Shown one piece after another: positions 17,512 to 29,235 of a DNA stretch of 64,000 bases. The notes under the pieces were generated by a model that was given only the letters and a program-made list of their open reading frames with translations, ran no database searches and had not been told where the DNA came from. This DNA is from Ensifer adhaerens (GTDB lineage Bacteria; Pseudomonadota; Alphaproteobacteria; Rhizobiales; Rhizobiaceae), in NCBI GenBank assembly GCA_900215285.1, contig OCMG01000004.1, positions 3,146,001 to 3,210,000 of the forward strand. Direction: 5' to 3'. The position numbers were made by a program, and so were the translations under genes. Each line of letters opens with the position of its first letter. Positions within the stretch are counted from its first letter, which is position 1.

Positions 17512-19764
17512 TCAGCCTGAGAACTTGCCCGAGCGCGGGAAGCCACGCGGAACGGGCCGACCGGCGGAGGCGCGTTCGCCGAGCCATTCGACCAGCTCGT
17601 CCTTCGTCCGCGTGAAGTTGCGGCCGGCGCTGTCGTCCCAGGTGAGGCCGGCGTCAAGCGCGAAGCAGCGGATGTCGGAGACGCCGCCATCCTTGTAGCG
17701 TTGCAGGCGCACGCCCTTGCCGCGCGTCATCTCCGGGATCTGGTTCAGCGGGAAGACGAGCAGCTTGCGATTGTCGCCGACAATGGCGACATGATCGCCC
17801 TCTATCGGCACGACGAGCTTGGCTTCATCGGGCATGGAGACATTCATGATCTGCTTGCCCTTGCGGGTATTGGCGACCAGTTCGGTCTCCGCCACGATGA
17901 AGCCATTGCCGGCCTGCGAAGAGAGCAGCAGCTTGCGCGACGGATCGTGAACGAAGGCGGTCAACACGTCCTGATCGTTTTCCATGTCGATCATGATGCG
18001 CAACGGCTCGCCATGTCCGCGACCGCCCGGCAACTTGTCGGCGCCGAGCGTGTAGGCCTTGCCGCCCGTGGTCAGCATGAGGATCTTGTCTGTGGTCTGC
18101 GCCGGGAAGGCCACCCTCAAGGCGTCGCCTTCCTTGAAAGTCAGGCCCGACACGTCGGACATGTGGCCCTTGAGCGCCCTGATCCAGCCCTTTTCGGAGA
18201 TGACGACCGTGATCGGTTCCTTTTCGATCATGGCATGCTGGATTGCCTGATCGTCGTGCTCCGGCGCTTCTGCAAATTGCGTGCGGCGGCGGCCGATCTC
18301 GGTCGCCTTGGCGAAGGTCTTCTTCACCTCGCTGATTTCCCAAGACACCGTCTGCCACTGCTTCTCGTCGGAGGCGAGCAGCGCTTCGATGGAGGCCTTC
18401 TCCGCTGTCAGGCCGTCATACTCGGTGCGGATCTCGAATTCTTCGAGCTTGCGCAACGAACGGAGCCGCATGTTGAGGATCGATTCGGCCTGCAGGTCGG
18501 TGAGGCTGAAGCGCGCCATCATGGTCTGCTTCGGCTCATCCTCCTCCCGGATGATGCGGATGACCTCATCGATATTGAGATAGGCGATGAGATAGCCGCC
18601 GAGGATTTCGAGGCGGCGGTCGATCGCGGCAAGGCGGAAGCGCGAGCGGCGCAGAAGCACTTCGCGGCGATGGTCGAGCCATTCGCGCAACACCTCGTTC
18701 AGCGCCATGACGCGCGGCACCTTGCCCATGCTCAGCACGTTCATGTTGAGCGAGATGCGGCTTTCGAGCTCGGTGAGCTTGAAGAGCGATTCCATCAGGA
18801 TCGTCGGATCGACCGTGCGGCTCTTCGGCACGAGAACGAGGCGAATGTCTTCGGCGGACTCGTCGCGCACGTCTTCCAGGAGCGGCAGCTTGCGGGCGAT
18901 CAGCAGTTCGGCGATCTTTTCGACCAGACGCGACTTCTGTACGAGGTAGGGGATTTCGGTGATGACGATCTGGTAGCCGCCGCGGCCGAGATCTTCCTGT
19001 TCCCACTTGGCGCGAACGCGGAAACCGCCGCGACCGGTCTTGTAGGCCTCCACGATGGAGGCGCGGTCGTCGATGATGATGCCGCCTGTCGGGAAGTCGG
19101 GACCGATCACGAATTCGACAAGCTTCTCGACCGGCGCGTCCGGATGCTTGATCAGATGCAGGGCCGCATCGCAAAGCTCATGCGCGTTATGCGGCGGGAT
19201 CGAGGTCGCCATACCGACGGCAATGCCGGACGAGCCGTTGGCGAGCAGGTTCGGAAACGCGCCCGGGAGGACGATCGGTTCCTCGTCTTCCTCGTTATAG
19301 GTCGGGCGGAAGTCGACAGCGTCCTGATCGATGCCTTCGAGCAGCAGCGTCGCGACATCGGTCATGCGCGCTTCGGTGTAGCGCATGGCCGCCGGGCTAT
19401 CGCCGTCGATATTGCCGAAATTGCCCTGCCCGTCCACGAGCGGATAACGGATGGCGAAATCCTGGCTCAGGCGCACCAGCGCGTCATAGATCGAAGCGTC
19501 GCCATGCGGGTGGAACTTACCCATGACGTCGCCGACGATGCGGGCGCATTTCTTGTAGGCCTGGCCGGGATCGAGGCGCAGAACGCGCATGGCATGCACG
19601 ATGCGCCGATGCACCGGCTTCAGGCCGTCGCGCACATCGGGGAGCGCGCGGTGCATGATGGTCGACAGCGCGTAAGCAAGGTAGCGCTCTTCAAGCGCTG
19701 CCTTGAGATCGACCGGTTGAATCTTGTCGTCGCCGCCATCGGGCGGAAGAATGCTTTGTCCCAT
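17512..19764 (-). CDS. parC: DNA topoisomerase IV subunit A
   Basis: ParC is the DNA-cleaving subunit that decatenates chromosomes together with ParE (topoisomerase IV). The 750-residue protein has the active-site Tyr129 in [10 protein letters not shown] and the conserved [14 protein letters not shown] sequence [17 protein letters not shown]. The C-terminal part has shortened beta-propeller blades, distinguishing it from GyrA, which carries a GyrA box. In the quinolone-binding loop [10 protein letters not shown] the residue equal to E. coli ParC Ser80/GyrA Ser83 is Ala90, and Asp94 is kept. The start at 19764 gives [12 protein letters not shown], usual for rhizobia. Confidence 0.96.
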   Translation of the reverse strand: MGQSILPPDGGDDKIQPVDLKAALEERYLAYALSTIMHRALPDVRDGLKPVHRRIVHAMRVLRLDPGQAYKKCARIVGDVMGKFHPHGDASIYDALVRLSQDFAIRYPLVDGQGNFGNIDGDSPAAMRYTEARMTDVATLLLEGIDQDAVDFRPTYNEEDEEPIVLPGAFPNLLANGSSGIAVGMATSIPPHNAHELCDAALHLIKHPDAPVEKLVEFVIGPDFPTGGIIIDDRASIVEAYKTGRGGFRVRAKWEQEDLGRGGYQIVITEIPYLVQKSRLVEKIAELLIARKLPLLEDVRDESAEDIRLVLVPKSRTVDPTILMESLFKLTELESRISLNMNVLSMGKVPRVMALNEVLREWLDHRREVLLRRSRFRLAAIDRRLEILGGYLIAYLNIDEVIRIIREEDEPKQTMMARFSLTDLQAESILNMRLRSLRKLEEFEIRTEYDGLTAEKASIEALLASDEKQWQTVSWEISEVKKTFAKATEIGRRRTQFAEAPEHDDQAIQHAMIEKEPITVVISEKGWIRALKGHMSDVSGLTFKEGDALRVAFPAQTTDKILMLTTGGKAYTLGADKLPGGRGHGEPLRIMIDMENDQDVLTAFVHDPSRKLLLSSQAGNGFIVAETELVANTRKGKQIMNVSMPDEAKLVVPIEGDHVAIVGDNRKLLVFPLNQIPEMTRGKGVRLQRYKDGGVSDIRCFALDAGLTWDDSAGRNFTRTKDELVEWLGERASAGRPVPRGFPRSGKFSG

Positions 19765-19977
19765 GGGCTTGACTTAGCGGTTCAGGCGATTCTCGGCAAC
19801 AAAACTGGCTCAAACGCCTGTGGATGAAGGCCGGCCGTGACGCGTTTACTTCACGCGCAATCTCTCACCATTCCCCTCAGAATTCAGGGTGTGCGACACC
19901 GGCTCCCTGCGGCTACAACTGCCGCCGGGGACAATTTGAACTATGGCATAATTTCACTCCGACCGATTGAGGTTCCC

Positions 19978-20391
19978 TTGAATACGTTCATAAAATGCTC
20001 CGCCCTCGCCGTTACGGCCGTTCTCCTGTCCCAGTCCGCCGACGCCAGCACACTGCGGCGCATGGTCTCCGCCAACAAGTCAACGAGCGTCGGCTTTTTC
20101 CACGTGATGACGAACATGGGCGCCGGCTGCCAGCAGCCGGCCAGACCCAGGATGCTGATCGAAAGGGCGCCCCAGCATGGGAGCGTCACGTTTCGATGGA
20201 ACCACCATCCCGGAAACAAGATTCGGAACGGCTGCACGGGCGTGCCGGTCGGCGGCTGGGAAGTCGTCTATACGCCGGCCAGAGGCTACCACGGTCCGGA
20301 CGCCTTCAGGATCGGCGCGCAATATGACCAGTATCTTGTAGGCGGCGGGGCATCCTATTCCTCTGATGGCTTCGTCCTGCTCGTGAAGTAG
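19978..20391 (+). CDS. Secreted protein with Ig-like C-terminal pattern, unknown function (TTG start)
   Basis: Reading from TTG at 19978, preceded by GAGG at the right distance, gives a clear signal peptide (NTFIKCSALAVTAVLLSQ, cleavage after ADA near residue 23) and a mature protein of about 114 residues. The piece GWEVVYTPARGYHGPDAF looks like the YTPxxGYxGxDxF pattern of bacterial Ig-like (cadherin/VCBS-type) domains, and two Cys could form a disulphide. An ATG-initiated start is not available at a sensible position, since the frame further upstream would place 47 polar residues before the signal. Function is unknown. Confidence 0.6.
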   Translation: MNTFIKCSALAVTAVLLSQSADASTLRRMVSANKSTSVGFFHVMTNMGAGCQQPARPRMLIERAPQHGSVTFRWNHHPGNKIRNGCTGVPVGGWEVVYTPARGYHGPDAFRIGAQYDQYLVGGGASYSSDGFVLLVK

Positions 20392-20515
20392 CCCCAAATA
20401 TGTCCTGACCGTTAACGCCGATTTTTGTTGGAGGCGCACGGGCGAGCGAATATAAGCTTCAGTCCGTGCGTCAACATCATCGGCGACGAGCGTCTATTCC
20501 AGGGACAGGACATCC

Positions 20516-21712
20516 ATGAAACATTTCAAGCTTACTCAGGTACTTTTCGCGAGCACAGCGGCAGTCTTGCTCTCCAGCCAGGCGCACGCGCTTGATGGCG
20601 AGGACATGCTGAAGAAGCTGAGCGCCGCCTATGCAGCCTATGGCAGCCAGATCACCTTCGACTCGGTGACGACGGATGACACGACCGTGGTTGCCAAGGG
20701 TGTGAAGCTCAAGGTCGAGAATACCGAGAAGCCGGTCGACCTGCCGATCGGCGACGTCACGTTCAGTGACGTCGAGGAGGCTGACGACGGCGGTTATTAC
20801 GCCGGAAACGTTACCTTTCAGAATGTCGACATGACCAAGGATGGCGGCCACCTTACCGCCAAGGACCTTCAGATCGACGGGCTGAGCATTCCGTCCAACC
20901 CCTCCACGGACAGCCTTGACGGCATGATCCTGTTCGAAAGCGCCCATGCAGGCCCGATCACCTTTGAACAGGACAACAAACGCGTTTTCCAGATCGAGAA
21001 GATCGAAAGCAATGCGCAGATCGCGGACGACAACTCGACGGTGAGCTCCGACACCACGGTATCGGGCATATGGGCCGACCTCTCGGACGTCAAGGATCCC
21101 AAGAGCCAGGAAACGATCAACAAGCTGGGCCTGACCAACGTCAACGGCAATATCACGACAAAGGGGTCGTGGACTGCGGCCACCGGCAAGATCGATGTGA
21201 CCGAATTCTCCATCGACGCGCGCGACATCGGGAAGATCAATCTGGCCTTGAGCATGTCTGGTTACACGCAGGAACTCATGAAGGCGATGCAGGAAGCGAC
21301 CAAAGCAGCCGCGGCCAACCCGGACAAGAAAGCCGGCGACGCCGCCCTTGGCATGACGATGATGGGCCTGCTGCAGCAACTGAGCTTCAACAACGCGTCG
21401 ATCCGTTTCGACGACGCCTCGATCACCAAGCGTCTGCTCGATTACTTCGGCAAGGAACAGGGTGTGACCGGCGAGCAGTTCGCCCAGTCGCTGAAGGGCA
21501 TGGTTCCGATCATGATGGCGCAGCTGAACGTTCCGGATCTGCAGAACCAGGTGTCCGCCGCCGTGTCGAAGTTCCTCGACGACCCGAAGAACATCGAGAT
21601 CAAGGCCGCTCCGGCCAGCCCGGTCGCCGCACCGATGATCATGGGCGCTGCCATGGGCGCACCGCAGACGCTGCCGCAGGTTCTCGGCGTTTCCGTGAAC
21701 GCCAACCAGTAA
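20516..21712 (+). CDS. Exported protein of unknown function
   Basis: The 398-residue protein has a signal peptide (KHFKLTQVLFASTAAVLLSS, cleavage after AHA at residue 25) and then an acidic, beta-rich mature part with repeating VTF, VTFQNVDM and LQIDGLS elements, and a helical segment around residues 245-340. The end is rich in Ala, Pro and Met. I do not recognise a named domain; the layered beta pattern is reminiscent of AsmA/DUF945-like periplasmic proteins, but that is a guess. It stands alone, 124 bases after the previous exported-protein gene and about 200 before the aldo/keto reductase gene. Confidence 0.75.
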   Translation: MKHFKLTQVLFASTAAVLLSSQAHALDGEDMLKKLSAAYAAYGSQITFDSVTTDDTTVVAKGVKLKVENTEKPVDLPIGDVTFSDVEEADDGGYYAGNVTFQNVDMTKDGGHLTAKDLQIDGLSIPSNPSTDSLDGMILFESAHAGPITFEQDNKRVFQIEKIESNAQIADDNSTVSSDTTVSGIWADLSDVKDPKSQETINKLGLTNVNGNITTKGSWTAATGKIDVTEFSIDARDIGKINLALSMSGYTQELMKAMQEATKAAAANPDKKAGDAALGMTMMGLLQQLSFNNASIRFDDASITKRLLDYFGKEQGVTGEQFAQSLKGMVPIMMAQLNVPDLQNQVSAAVSKFLDDPKNIEIKAAPASPVAAPMIMGAAMGAPQTLPQVLGVSVNANQ

Positions 21713-21911
21713 GCGGACTGACGATCCGACCTTTGGGGCTGGCGACGCTGTCGCCGGCCCATTTTTATTTTGGCCGCCTGATGATTGCGAACATTGAAAC
21801 ATTCGGACGCAATGCCCAAATCGAAAGCGGTTGGCCTCGCACTCCCCTCTGCCGACCTCTCTCGTCCGAACGCGGACGATCTTCTCAGAAACTGATTCAA
21901 GGACCTTTTCC

Positions 21912-22949
21912 ATGCGCTACAAGACATTGGGAAATACCGGCCTCGTCGTCTCCGAAATCTGCCTCGGCACCATGACCTTTGGCGGCAAGGGCTACTGGAC
22001 GGCGATCGGCACGCTCGACCAGTCGATCGCCGACCGGCTTGTCGCCCGCTCGCTCGACGCGGGCGTCAATTTCATCGATACGGCAGACGTCTATTCCGAA
22101 GGGCTTTCAGAAGAGATCACCGGCCAGGCCATGAAGAATTCCGGTCGCGCCCGCTCCGACATCGTTCTGGCGACGAAGGTCTACGGCTCAGTCGGCCCGG
22201 GCCGCAATGACATCGGCACCTCTCGCGGCCATATCATGGATGGCGTCAAGGCAAGCCTCAAGCGGCTCGGCACCGACTATATCGACCTCTATCAAATTCA
22301 CGGCACCGATCCCGTCACCCCGCTCGAGGAAACCGTTCGCGCGATGGAGGATCTCGTGCGCCAGGGGCATATCCGCTACTGGGGCGTTTCCAACTGGCAG
22401 GCGTGGCGCATCGCCAAGGCGCGCGGTATCGCCGACAGCCACGGGTTTGTGAAGCCGGCGACACTGCAGGCCTATTACACGATTGCCGGTCGCGATCTGG
22501 AACGCGAGATCGTGCCGCTGCTCGAAGAGGAAAAGATGGGCCTGATGGTCTGGAGCCCGCTTGCCGGTGGCTTCCTCTCCGGCAAGTACAGCCGCGAAGG
22601 CGCCGGCCCGAATGACGGCCGTCGCGTCACCTTCGACTTCCCGCCAATCAACAAGGAGCGCGCCTTCGACTGCATCGACGCCATGCGCGTCATTGCCGAG
22701 GCGCGCGGCGTCTCCGTCGCCCGCATTGCGCTGGCCTATGTCTTGAACAAGCGTTTCGTCATGTCGGTCATCATCGGGGCGAAGACAGTGGAGCAGCTGG
22801 ACGACAACCTCGCGGCCACGGGAATCACGCTGACGGAAGAGGAACTGGCATCGCTGGATGCGGTGAGCGCCCTGCCGCCGGAATATCCCGGCTGGATGCT
22901 TGAGCGTCAGCAGGCGCAGCATCTGGCGCGGCTCAAGGCTTCGGAATAG
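21912..22949 (+). CDS. Aldo/keto reductase
   Basis: The 345-residue NADPH-dependent oxidoreductase is close to the YajO/voltage-gated-channel beta-like branch. It has the catalytic tetrad Asp (NFIDTADVYSEG), Tyr in the same motif, Lys (LATKVYG) and His (YQIHGTD). The C-terminal cofactor region VIIGAKTVEQLDDNLAA contains the usual adenosine-phosphate contacts. The ATG at 21912 (MRYKTLGNTGLVVSEICLG) is the family start; the open frame upstream has no similarity. The substrate is unknown. A strong terminator follows. Confidence 0.95.
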   Translation: MRYKTLGNTGLVVSEICLGTMTFGGKGYWTAIGTLDQSIADRLVARSLDAGVNFIDTADVYSEGLSEEITGQAMKNSGRARSDIVLATKVYGSVGPGRNDIGTSRGHIMDGVKASLKRLGTDYIDLYQIHGTDPVTPLEETVRAMEDLVRQGHIRYWGVSNWQAWRIAKARGIADSHGFVKPATLQAYYTIAGRDLEREIVPLLEEEKMGLMVWSPLAGGFLSGKYSREGAGPNDGRRVTFDFPPINKERAFDCIDAMRVIAEARGVSVARIALAYVLNKRFVMSVIIGAKTVEQLDDNLAATGITLTEEELASLDAVSALPPEYPGWMLERQQAQHLARLKASE

Positions 22950-22958
22950 TCGAATCAG

Positions 22959-22986
22959 AAGGCCCCTGCCGTGTCGACAGGGGCCT
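22959..22986. terminator. Hairpin terminator after the aldo/keto reductase gene
   Basis: The arms AAGGCCCCTG and CAGGGGCCTT form a perfect ten-base-pair stem with an eight-base loop. It lies between convergent genes and, though the T tract is short, can serve both strands. Confidence 0.75.
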
Positions 22987-23010
22987 TCGGTCAGACAGCG
23001 ACGTCGAAGC

Positions 23011-23607
23011 TTACAGGGCCGCTTCGATCGTCTTCACGCCGTCCGGGCGCACCCTCGGGGTCGGGTTTGAAACATGATAGGTGGGGACTTCCTGAGGGTT
23101 ATCGGCCCCTACGCCGCAAGCGCCACTGGACGTCTGCTCGATGAGCGGTTTGCCATGACCGCTATAATCGAAGGCCATCTTTTGGGTGCACGTCTTGCCC
23201 CCACTGCTCACCGTGTAGACCGAATAGCCTTCCGTGCCCGGCGGCAACGTGCTGAGGCGCGCGTCGAGCGCCTTCATCGATTGCGGACCGGTGGGGAGGA
23301 CATCACTGGTCGCCAGGTTCATCAGCTGTGCAGCCTGCCGGTCCATGTCAGCGGAAATCTGATCCATCGTCGCAAACGGATTGGCAAAGAAGACATCGGA
23401 AACGTCGCTCGGTCGCAGCGTGAAGTCGTTGAAACTGACCTGGGGTGGCGTGTCGCCGCTGTAGCGAACGTGTTCGACACCGCCGTCGGGCATGCGGACC
23501 GTCAGATCGTGTAAGGCGATGTCGCGTGCAAGAACCGGACCGGCGATGATGGCTACGGCGGCTGTTGCGGCCGCACCGATCATGAGAAAATTGCCAAGCT
23601 TTTTCAT
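23011..23607 (-). CDS. Exported protein of unknown function
   Basis: The 198-residue protein starts MKKLGNFLMIGAAATAAVAI with a signal peptide cleaved near VLA-RD (residue ~28). GGAGAACGAC just before the ATG at 23607 supports this start; a Met four codons upstream is less likely. The mature part is polar with two Cys (KTCTQ and SGACG) that could form a disulphide, and a central YSVYTVSSGGKTCTQKMAFDYSG that looks beta-stranded. No domain was recognised. It is convergent with the aldo/keto reductase gene. Confidence 0.7.
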   Translation of the reverse strand: MKKLGNFLMIGAAATAAVAIIAGPVLARDIALHDLTVRMPDGGVEHVRYSGDTPPQVSFNDFTLRPSDVSDVFFANPFATMDQISADMDRQAAQLMNLATSDVLPTGPQSMKALDARLSTLPPGTEGYSVYTVSSGGKTCTQKMAFDYSGHGKPLIEQTSSGACGVGADNPQEVPTYHVSNPTPRVRPDGVKTIEAAL

Positions 23608-23857
23608 GTCGTTCTCCATGAGTTGTCTTTTGGACGGTGGCTGTGTGCGGTGGGATTGCCGGTACAGCGCGTCGTTTCAACGCTCACAGAATTGGCGCGA
23701 CTTCTGCCGAATTTTGGACGGTAAATGCGACAGGCCGTCGCAGTTGGACGGTCCGCCGGTTAAAACTTGGTAAGCTTGGCCCAAACGACTTCGGCACGGC
23801 TTGCGCCGTGCCGAGAAATTTCAGGTCAGTCGAAGCTCAAATGCCCGAAGCGAGCAC

Positions 23858-25645
<1,788 letters not shown>

Positions 25646-25875
25646 GGTCATGCGTCTGATCCTGGAATTGGGGCTGGTCCGAGCGCGGTTGATCGAGCGC
25701 TTGATACGGTTCGACCGCCTGCATTTCGAAATTGCGCGGACAAACGCACGGGCCACCTGATTTGTCAAGGCCGAGGCCTTTTTGGCTGCGGCAAAATGGT
25801 TCGGCCGCGTGATAAAATGACTGTTGCTGTCAAGATTTATCGGGCCTAGAAAAACGCCATTGCAGGAGTTTTCCC

Positions 25876-27279
25876 ATGGCCCAGTTCAGCCGCCGCACCC
25901 TTCTGAAAGCCGGAGCCGTCGCCGGCGCCTATGGCGCGGGGCTGGCGATTGCGGGTGGTTTTCGTGCTGCTTCTGCGGCTCCCGTCACGCTGACGGCAGG
26001 TGAGACGCAGGCGCTTCTGAAAGGCGACCAGCCGACAAAGGGCATCATGACCTGGAATGCCATGGCCGGGAATGAAGCGCCGCAGCCCCCCACGCTGCGC
26101 CTCAAGAAAGGTCAGCCGTTTGCTGCGCGGTTGGTCAATGAGCTCAAGGAACCGACGACGATCCACTGGCATGGGCTTCGGATCGACAACAAGATGGATG
26201 GCGTGCCGTTCCTCACCCAACCGTACATCTACACAAACGACTCATTCGACTATGCCTTCACCCCGCCGGACGCCGGGACGTTCTGGTACCATCCGCATTG
26301 CAATACGCTCGTGCAGATGGGCCGCGGCATGACCGGGATGCTCATCGTCGACAACCCCGACGATCCGGCCTTCGACCATGAAATCGTGCTCAACCTGCGC
26401 GACTGGCGGCTCGGCAATGACGGGCAGTTCATCGATCCGTTCAAGCCGCGCGATGCCGCGAAGTCCGGCACCTATGGCACATGGAGGTCGGCGAATTGGC
26501 AGGAGAACCCGGTCTATGACGCGCCAGCCGGCGGGATCGTGCGGGTGCGGATGGCCATCACCGACGTGACGCGCATCTATTCCTTCGGGCTGGATGGAGC
26601 AAAGGCGCAGGTGATCGCGCTGGATGGCAATCCGGTCGCAGAGCCCTTCCCGCTCGACCGCTATCAAGCAGGACCCGGCCAGCGGATTGAACTGGCGCTC
26701 CGCATGCCCGAGAGCGAGGGCGAGATCGCCACGCTGACCAATTACCGGACCACGCCGAATTACCCCCTCGCCCGCTTCCGCGCCGTTGGCGCCTCGTTGA
26801 AACGCGAGCTGCGCGACGTCAAGGCATTGCCGGCCAATCCGGTCAGCGAGCCGCTCACGCAAGGCGCCGAGGTCGTGCCGCTCGAACTGACGGCGACCGC
26901 AGAAGGCGCGCCGCCAAAGGAGGGCTTCTGCGGGTCGCTGGGCTATAACTTCTGGGCGATCAACAAGACCCCGTGGAGCGGCGACACGTCAGACCCGATG
27001 GCGCCGCTTGCCGAGCTGAAACTCGGCAAGACATACATTCTGCGGCTCGCCAACCGGACCCCGCATGCGCATCCGATCCATCTGCACGGCATGAGCTTCA
27101 AGGTGCTGTCTTCGTCGCAAGGCGCGGTCCGTCCGATCTTCACAGACACCTATCTCATCCAGCCGGACGAGATTGCGGAACTTGGGCTCGTGGCGGACAA
27201 TCTCGGCGACTGGGTGATTCATTGCCACATCATCGAGCACCAAAAGACGGGCATGACGGCATTTCTAAGGGTCATTTAG
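25876..27279 (+). CDS. Multicopper oxidase, Tat-exported
   Basis: The 467-residue periplasmic protein starts with a Tat signal (SRRTLLKAG at residues 5-13, then a hydrophobic stretch to AASAA). All four copper-binding motifs are present: HWHG (97-100), HPH (139-141), HPIHLHG near residue 398, and [12 protein letters not shown] near 450, whose Cys is the type 1 copper ligand. No Met-rich insertion of the CueO type is seen, so a role in copper tolerance is possible but not shown; laccase-like phenol oxidation and FtsP-like roles are alternatives. GCAGGAG precedes the ATG by seven bases. Confidence 0.93.
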   Translation: MAQFSRRTLLKAGAVAGAYGAGLAIAGGFRAASAAPVTLTAGETQALLKGDQPTKGIMTWNAMAGNEAPQPPTLRLKKGQPFAARLVNELKEPTTIHWHGLRIDNKMDGVPFLTQPYIYTNDSFDYAFTPPDAGTFWYHPHCNTLVQMGRGMTGMLIVDNPDDPAFDHEIVLNLRDWRLGNDGQFIDPFKPRDAAKSGTYGTWRSANWQENPVYDAPAGGIVRVRMAITDVTRIYSFGLDGAKAQVIALDGNPVAEPFPLDRYQAGPGQRIELALRMPESEGEIATLTNYRTTPNYPLARFRAVGASLKRELRDVKALPANPVSEPLTQGAEVVPLELTATAEGAPPKEGFCGSLGYNFWAINKTPWSGDTSDPMAPLAELKLGKTYILRLANRTPHAHPIHLHGMSFKVLSSSQGAVRPIFTDTYLIQPDEIAELGLVADNLGDWVIHCHIIEHQKTGMTAFLRVI

Positions 27280-27400
27280 CAGTTTCAGGCCTCCAGACAT
27301 ATTGACTCGGTGTGCATCTCTGCGGAAGAGAAAGGAATATCCGGCTTACGCAATCGAAAGATGCCGACACCACTCCCGGGGGGCCAAAGGAGCGGAAGAC

Positions 27401-27439
27401 GTGTATTTGCGTAATCCGCCCTTGCCATGGCCTGCTTGA
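27401..27439 (+). CDS. Possible 12-codon upstream reading frame before rnd
   Basis: AAAGGAG at 27386-27392 is followed eight bases later by GTG at 27401 and a short frame encoding MYLRNPPLPWPA, stopping at 27439. The rnd ATG used here lies 17 bases after this stop and has no ribosome site of its own, so re-initiation or coupling is conceivable. There is no protein-level support. Confidence 0.25.
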   Translation: MYLRNPPLPWPA

Positions 27440-27456
27440 GCGATGAAACTGAGTTC

Positions 27457-28629
27457 ATGATTGAGACAACCGCCGAACTTAAAGCAGCCTGCGAGATCTT
27501 TGCGAAGAGCGACTACGTCACCGTAGACACGGAATTCCTGCGCGAGAGCACGTTCTGGCCGCAGCTATGCCTGATACAGATCGCGAGCCCTGACCACGAG
27601 GCCCTGATCGACCCGCTCGCCAAGGGTCTCGACCTGACGCCCTTTTTCGACCTGATGGCCAATGCAGCGGTCGTGAAGGTTTTTCACGCAGCCCGACAGG
27701 ATCTAGAAATCATCCATCATCTCGGCGGCATCATTCCGCATCCGCTGTTCGACACGCAGGTCGCGGCCATGGTCTGCGGCTTCGGCGACTCGGTTTCGTA
27801 CGACCAGCTCGTGCAGAAGATCACCGGCAAGCATATCGACAAGTCGTCGCGTTTTACCGACTGGAGCCATCGTCCGCTCAGCCAGAAGCAGCTCGACTAT
27901 GCACTGGCCGACGTCACGCATCTGCGCGACATCTATGCCTCGCTGAAGGCCGAACTGGAGCGCGAGGGCCGCGCCCATTGGCTGGAAGACGAGATGGCGG
28001 TTCTGGAAACACCGGAAACCTACGACCTCCATCCGGACGATGCGTGGACGCGGATGAAGATGCGCGTGCGCAAGCCAAGCGAACTGGCCGTGCTGATGAA
28101 GGTAACGGCTTGGCGCGAGCGCGAGGCGCGCAATCGCGACGTGCCGCGCGGGCGCATCCTCAAGGACGACGCCATCTATGAAATCGCGCAGCAGCAGCCG
28201 CGCGATGCAGAAGCGCTCGGCAAGCTGCGCACCGTACCGCGCGGCTGGGAACGCTCCGCTTCAGGTGCCGCGATCATCGCTGCCGTCAACGAGGCACTTT
28301 CGATCCCGAAGGAAGAGCTGCCGAAGATTGCCAAACCCTATCAGCCAAACGAGGGCACACAGTCGGCTGTTGAACTGCTCAAGGTTCTCTTGAAGCTGAC
28401 GGCGGAGCGCGAGGGCGTGGCGGCGAAGATCATTGCCAACACGGACGATCTCGAAAAAATAGCCTCCGAGGGTGAGAAGGCTGATGTTGCCGCGATGCAT
28501 GGCTGGCGCAAGGAACTGTTCGGCGATCGTGCACTTAAGCTGATTGATGGCCAGCTCGTCATCAAGTTCGTCAACCGCAAGATCGAAGCCGTCGAACTCG
28601 ACGTGCCTGCCGAACCGTCAGAGGCCTGA
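27457..28629 (+). CDS. rnd: Ribonuclease D
   Basis: RNase D trims the 3' ends of tRNAs and other small RNAs. The 390-residue protein has the DEDD exonuclease domain with DTEFLRE near residue 20, FHAARQDLEI near residue 72, and TDWSHRPLSQKQLDYALADVTHL, which carries the last Asp, followed by an HRDC domain around residues 200-280 (LKVTAWREREARNRDVPRGRILKDD has the typical pattern). The start is uncertain: ATG 27457 begins the family sequence, ATG 27427 adds ten residues, and neither has a clear ribosome site. It overlaps the convergent Cys-cluster gene by 12 bases. Confidence 0.94.
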   Translation: MIETTAELKAACEIFAKSDYVTVDTEFLRESTFWPQLCLIQIASPDHEALIDPLAKGLDLTPFFDLMANAAVVKVFHAARQDLEIIHHLGGIIPHPLFDTQVAAMVCGFGDSVSYDQLVQKITGKHIDKSSRFTDWSHRPLSQKQLDYALADVTHLRDIYASLKAELEREGRAHWLEDEMAVLETPETYDLHPDDAWTRMKMRVRKPSELAVLMKVTAWREREARNRDVPRGRILKDDAIYEIAQQQPRDAEALGKLRTVPRGWERSASGAAIIAAVNEALSIPKEELPKIAKPYQPNEGTQSAVELLKVLLKLTAEREGVAAKIIANTDDLEKIASEGEKADVAAMHGWRKELFGDRALKLIDGQLVIKFVNRKIEAVELDVPAEPSEA

Positions 28630-29172
28630 GAAGCGAGCCTGCAGGGCCTTCGCGGCAGGGCTCGCCTTGAGGTTCGCCGCAAACCGCTCGAATTCAGTGA
28701 CGACGCGCATTTCCTCGAAGACTTCCAGCGAATGCCGATCCCAGCCCTTTTCCGGCACAAGCTCGGCGCGGAAGCTGGCAACGGCATTTGCCTCGTCTGA
28801 GGTCAGCGGCAAGGCTTCAAGAACGATGATCAATCGCAGATAGTCGTGGATCTTCAGCATCTTGCGGAAGAGTTCGAACATCGGTGCGGCAATCGCAGGA
28901 TCGTCGCGCCAGGTGCGACCGCCGAAAATGTCCTGCGTGACTCGCTGACCCGCCCCATGACAGTCGAACAGGGTGCAGCCCTTGAAGCCGAGTTCGATCC
29001 TCTCTCCATGAATGCGACAGGAGAAATCGGCCTTCAGATGCGGACAGCCCTCATCGACCGGCTTGTCGATGGCGAACATGTCCGACTTCTCGAAGGCGAA
29101 GGCGGCACAGCAGAGCCCGGCGCATTTGCCGCAATCCGCGATCATGTCAGGCAGGGAGGCGAGGGCAGCCAT
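28618..29172 (-). CDS. YkgJ-like zinc/iron-chelating cysteine cluster protein
   Basis: The 184-residue protein has a Cys-rich N-terminal third: DCGKCAGLCC (residues 14-23), EGCPHL, FSCRIH and GCTLFDCHGAG. Eight Cys in this spacing match the cysteine-cluster family (PF03692-like) that is thought to chelate zinc or iron. The C-terminal two-thirds is helical and unassigned. It has no signal peptide. It is convergent with rnd and lies 63 bases upstream of no other leftward gene except ppx, which it precedes in the other direction only by orientation. Function is unknown. Confidence 0.8.
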   Translation of the reverse strand: MAALASLPDMIADCGKCAGLCCAAFAFEKSDMFAIDKPVDEGCPHLKADFSCRIHGERIELGFKGCTLFDCHGAGQRVTQDIFGGRTWRDDPAIAAPMFELFRKMLKIHDYLRLIIVLEALPLTSDEANAVASFRAELVPEKGWDRHSLEVFEEMRVVTEFERFAANLKASPAAKALQARFSGL

Positions 29173-29235
29173 TTGTCTTCCGAAAGTGATTCAGCCTCGA
29201 CCGCCAAGTCCTTGACGGGCGAATCTTTTTGAGTG

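Noticed and set aside
27346..27414. TTACGCAA ... TTGCGTAA inverted repeat before rnd
   Set aside because: Eight-base arms are separated by more than 50 bases and no regulator is linked; chance is likely.
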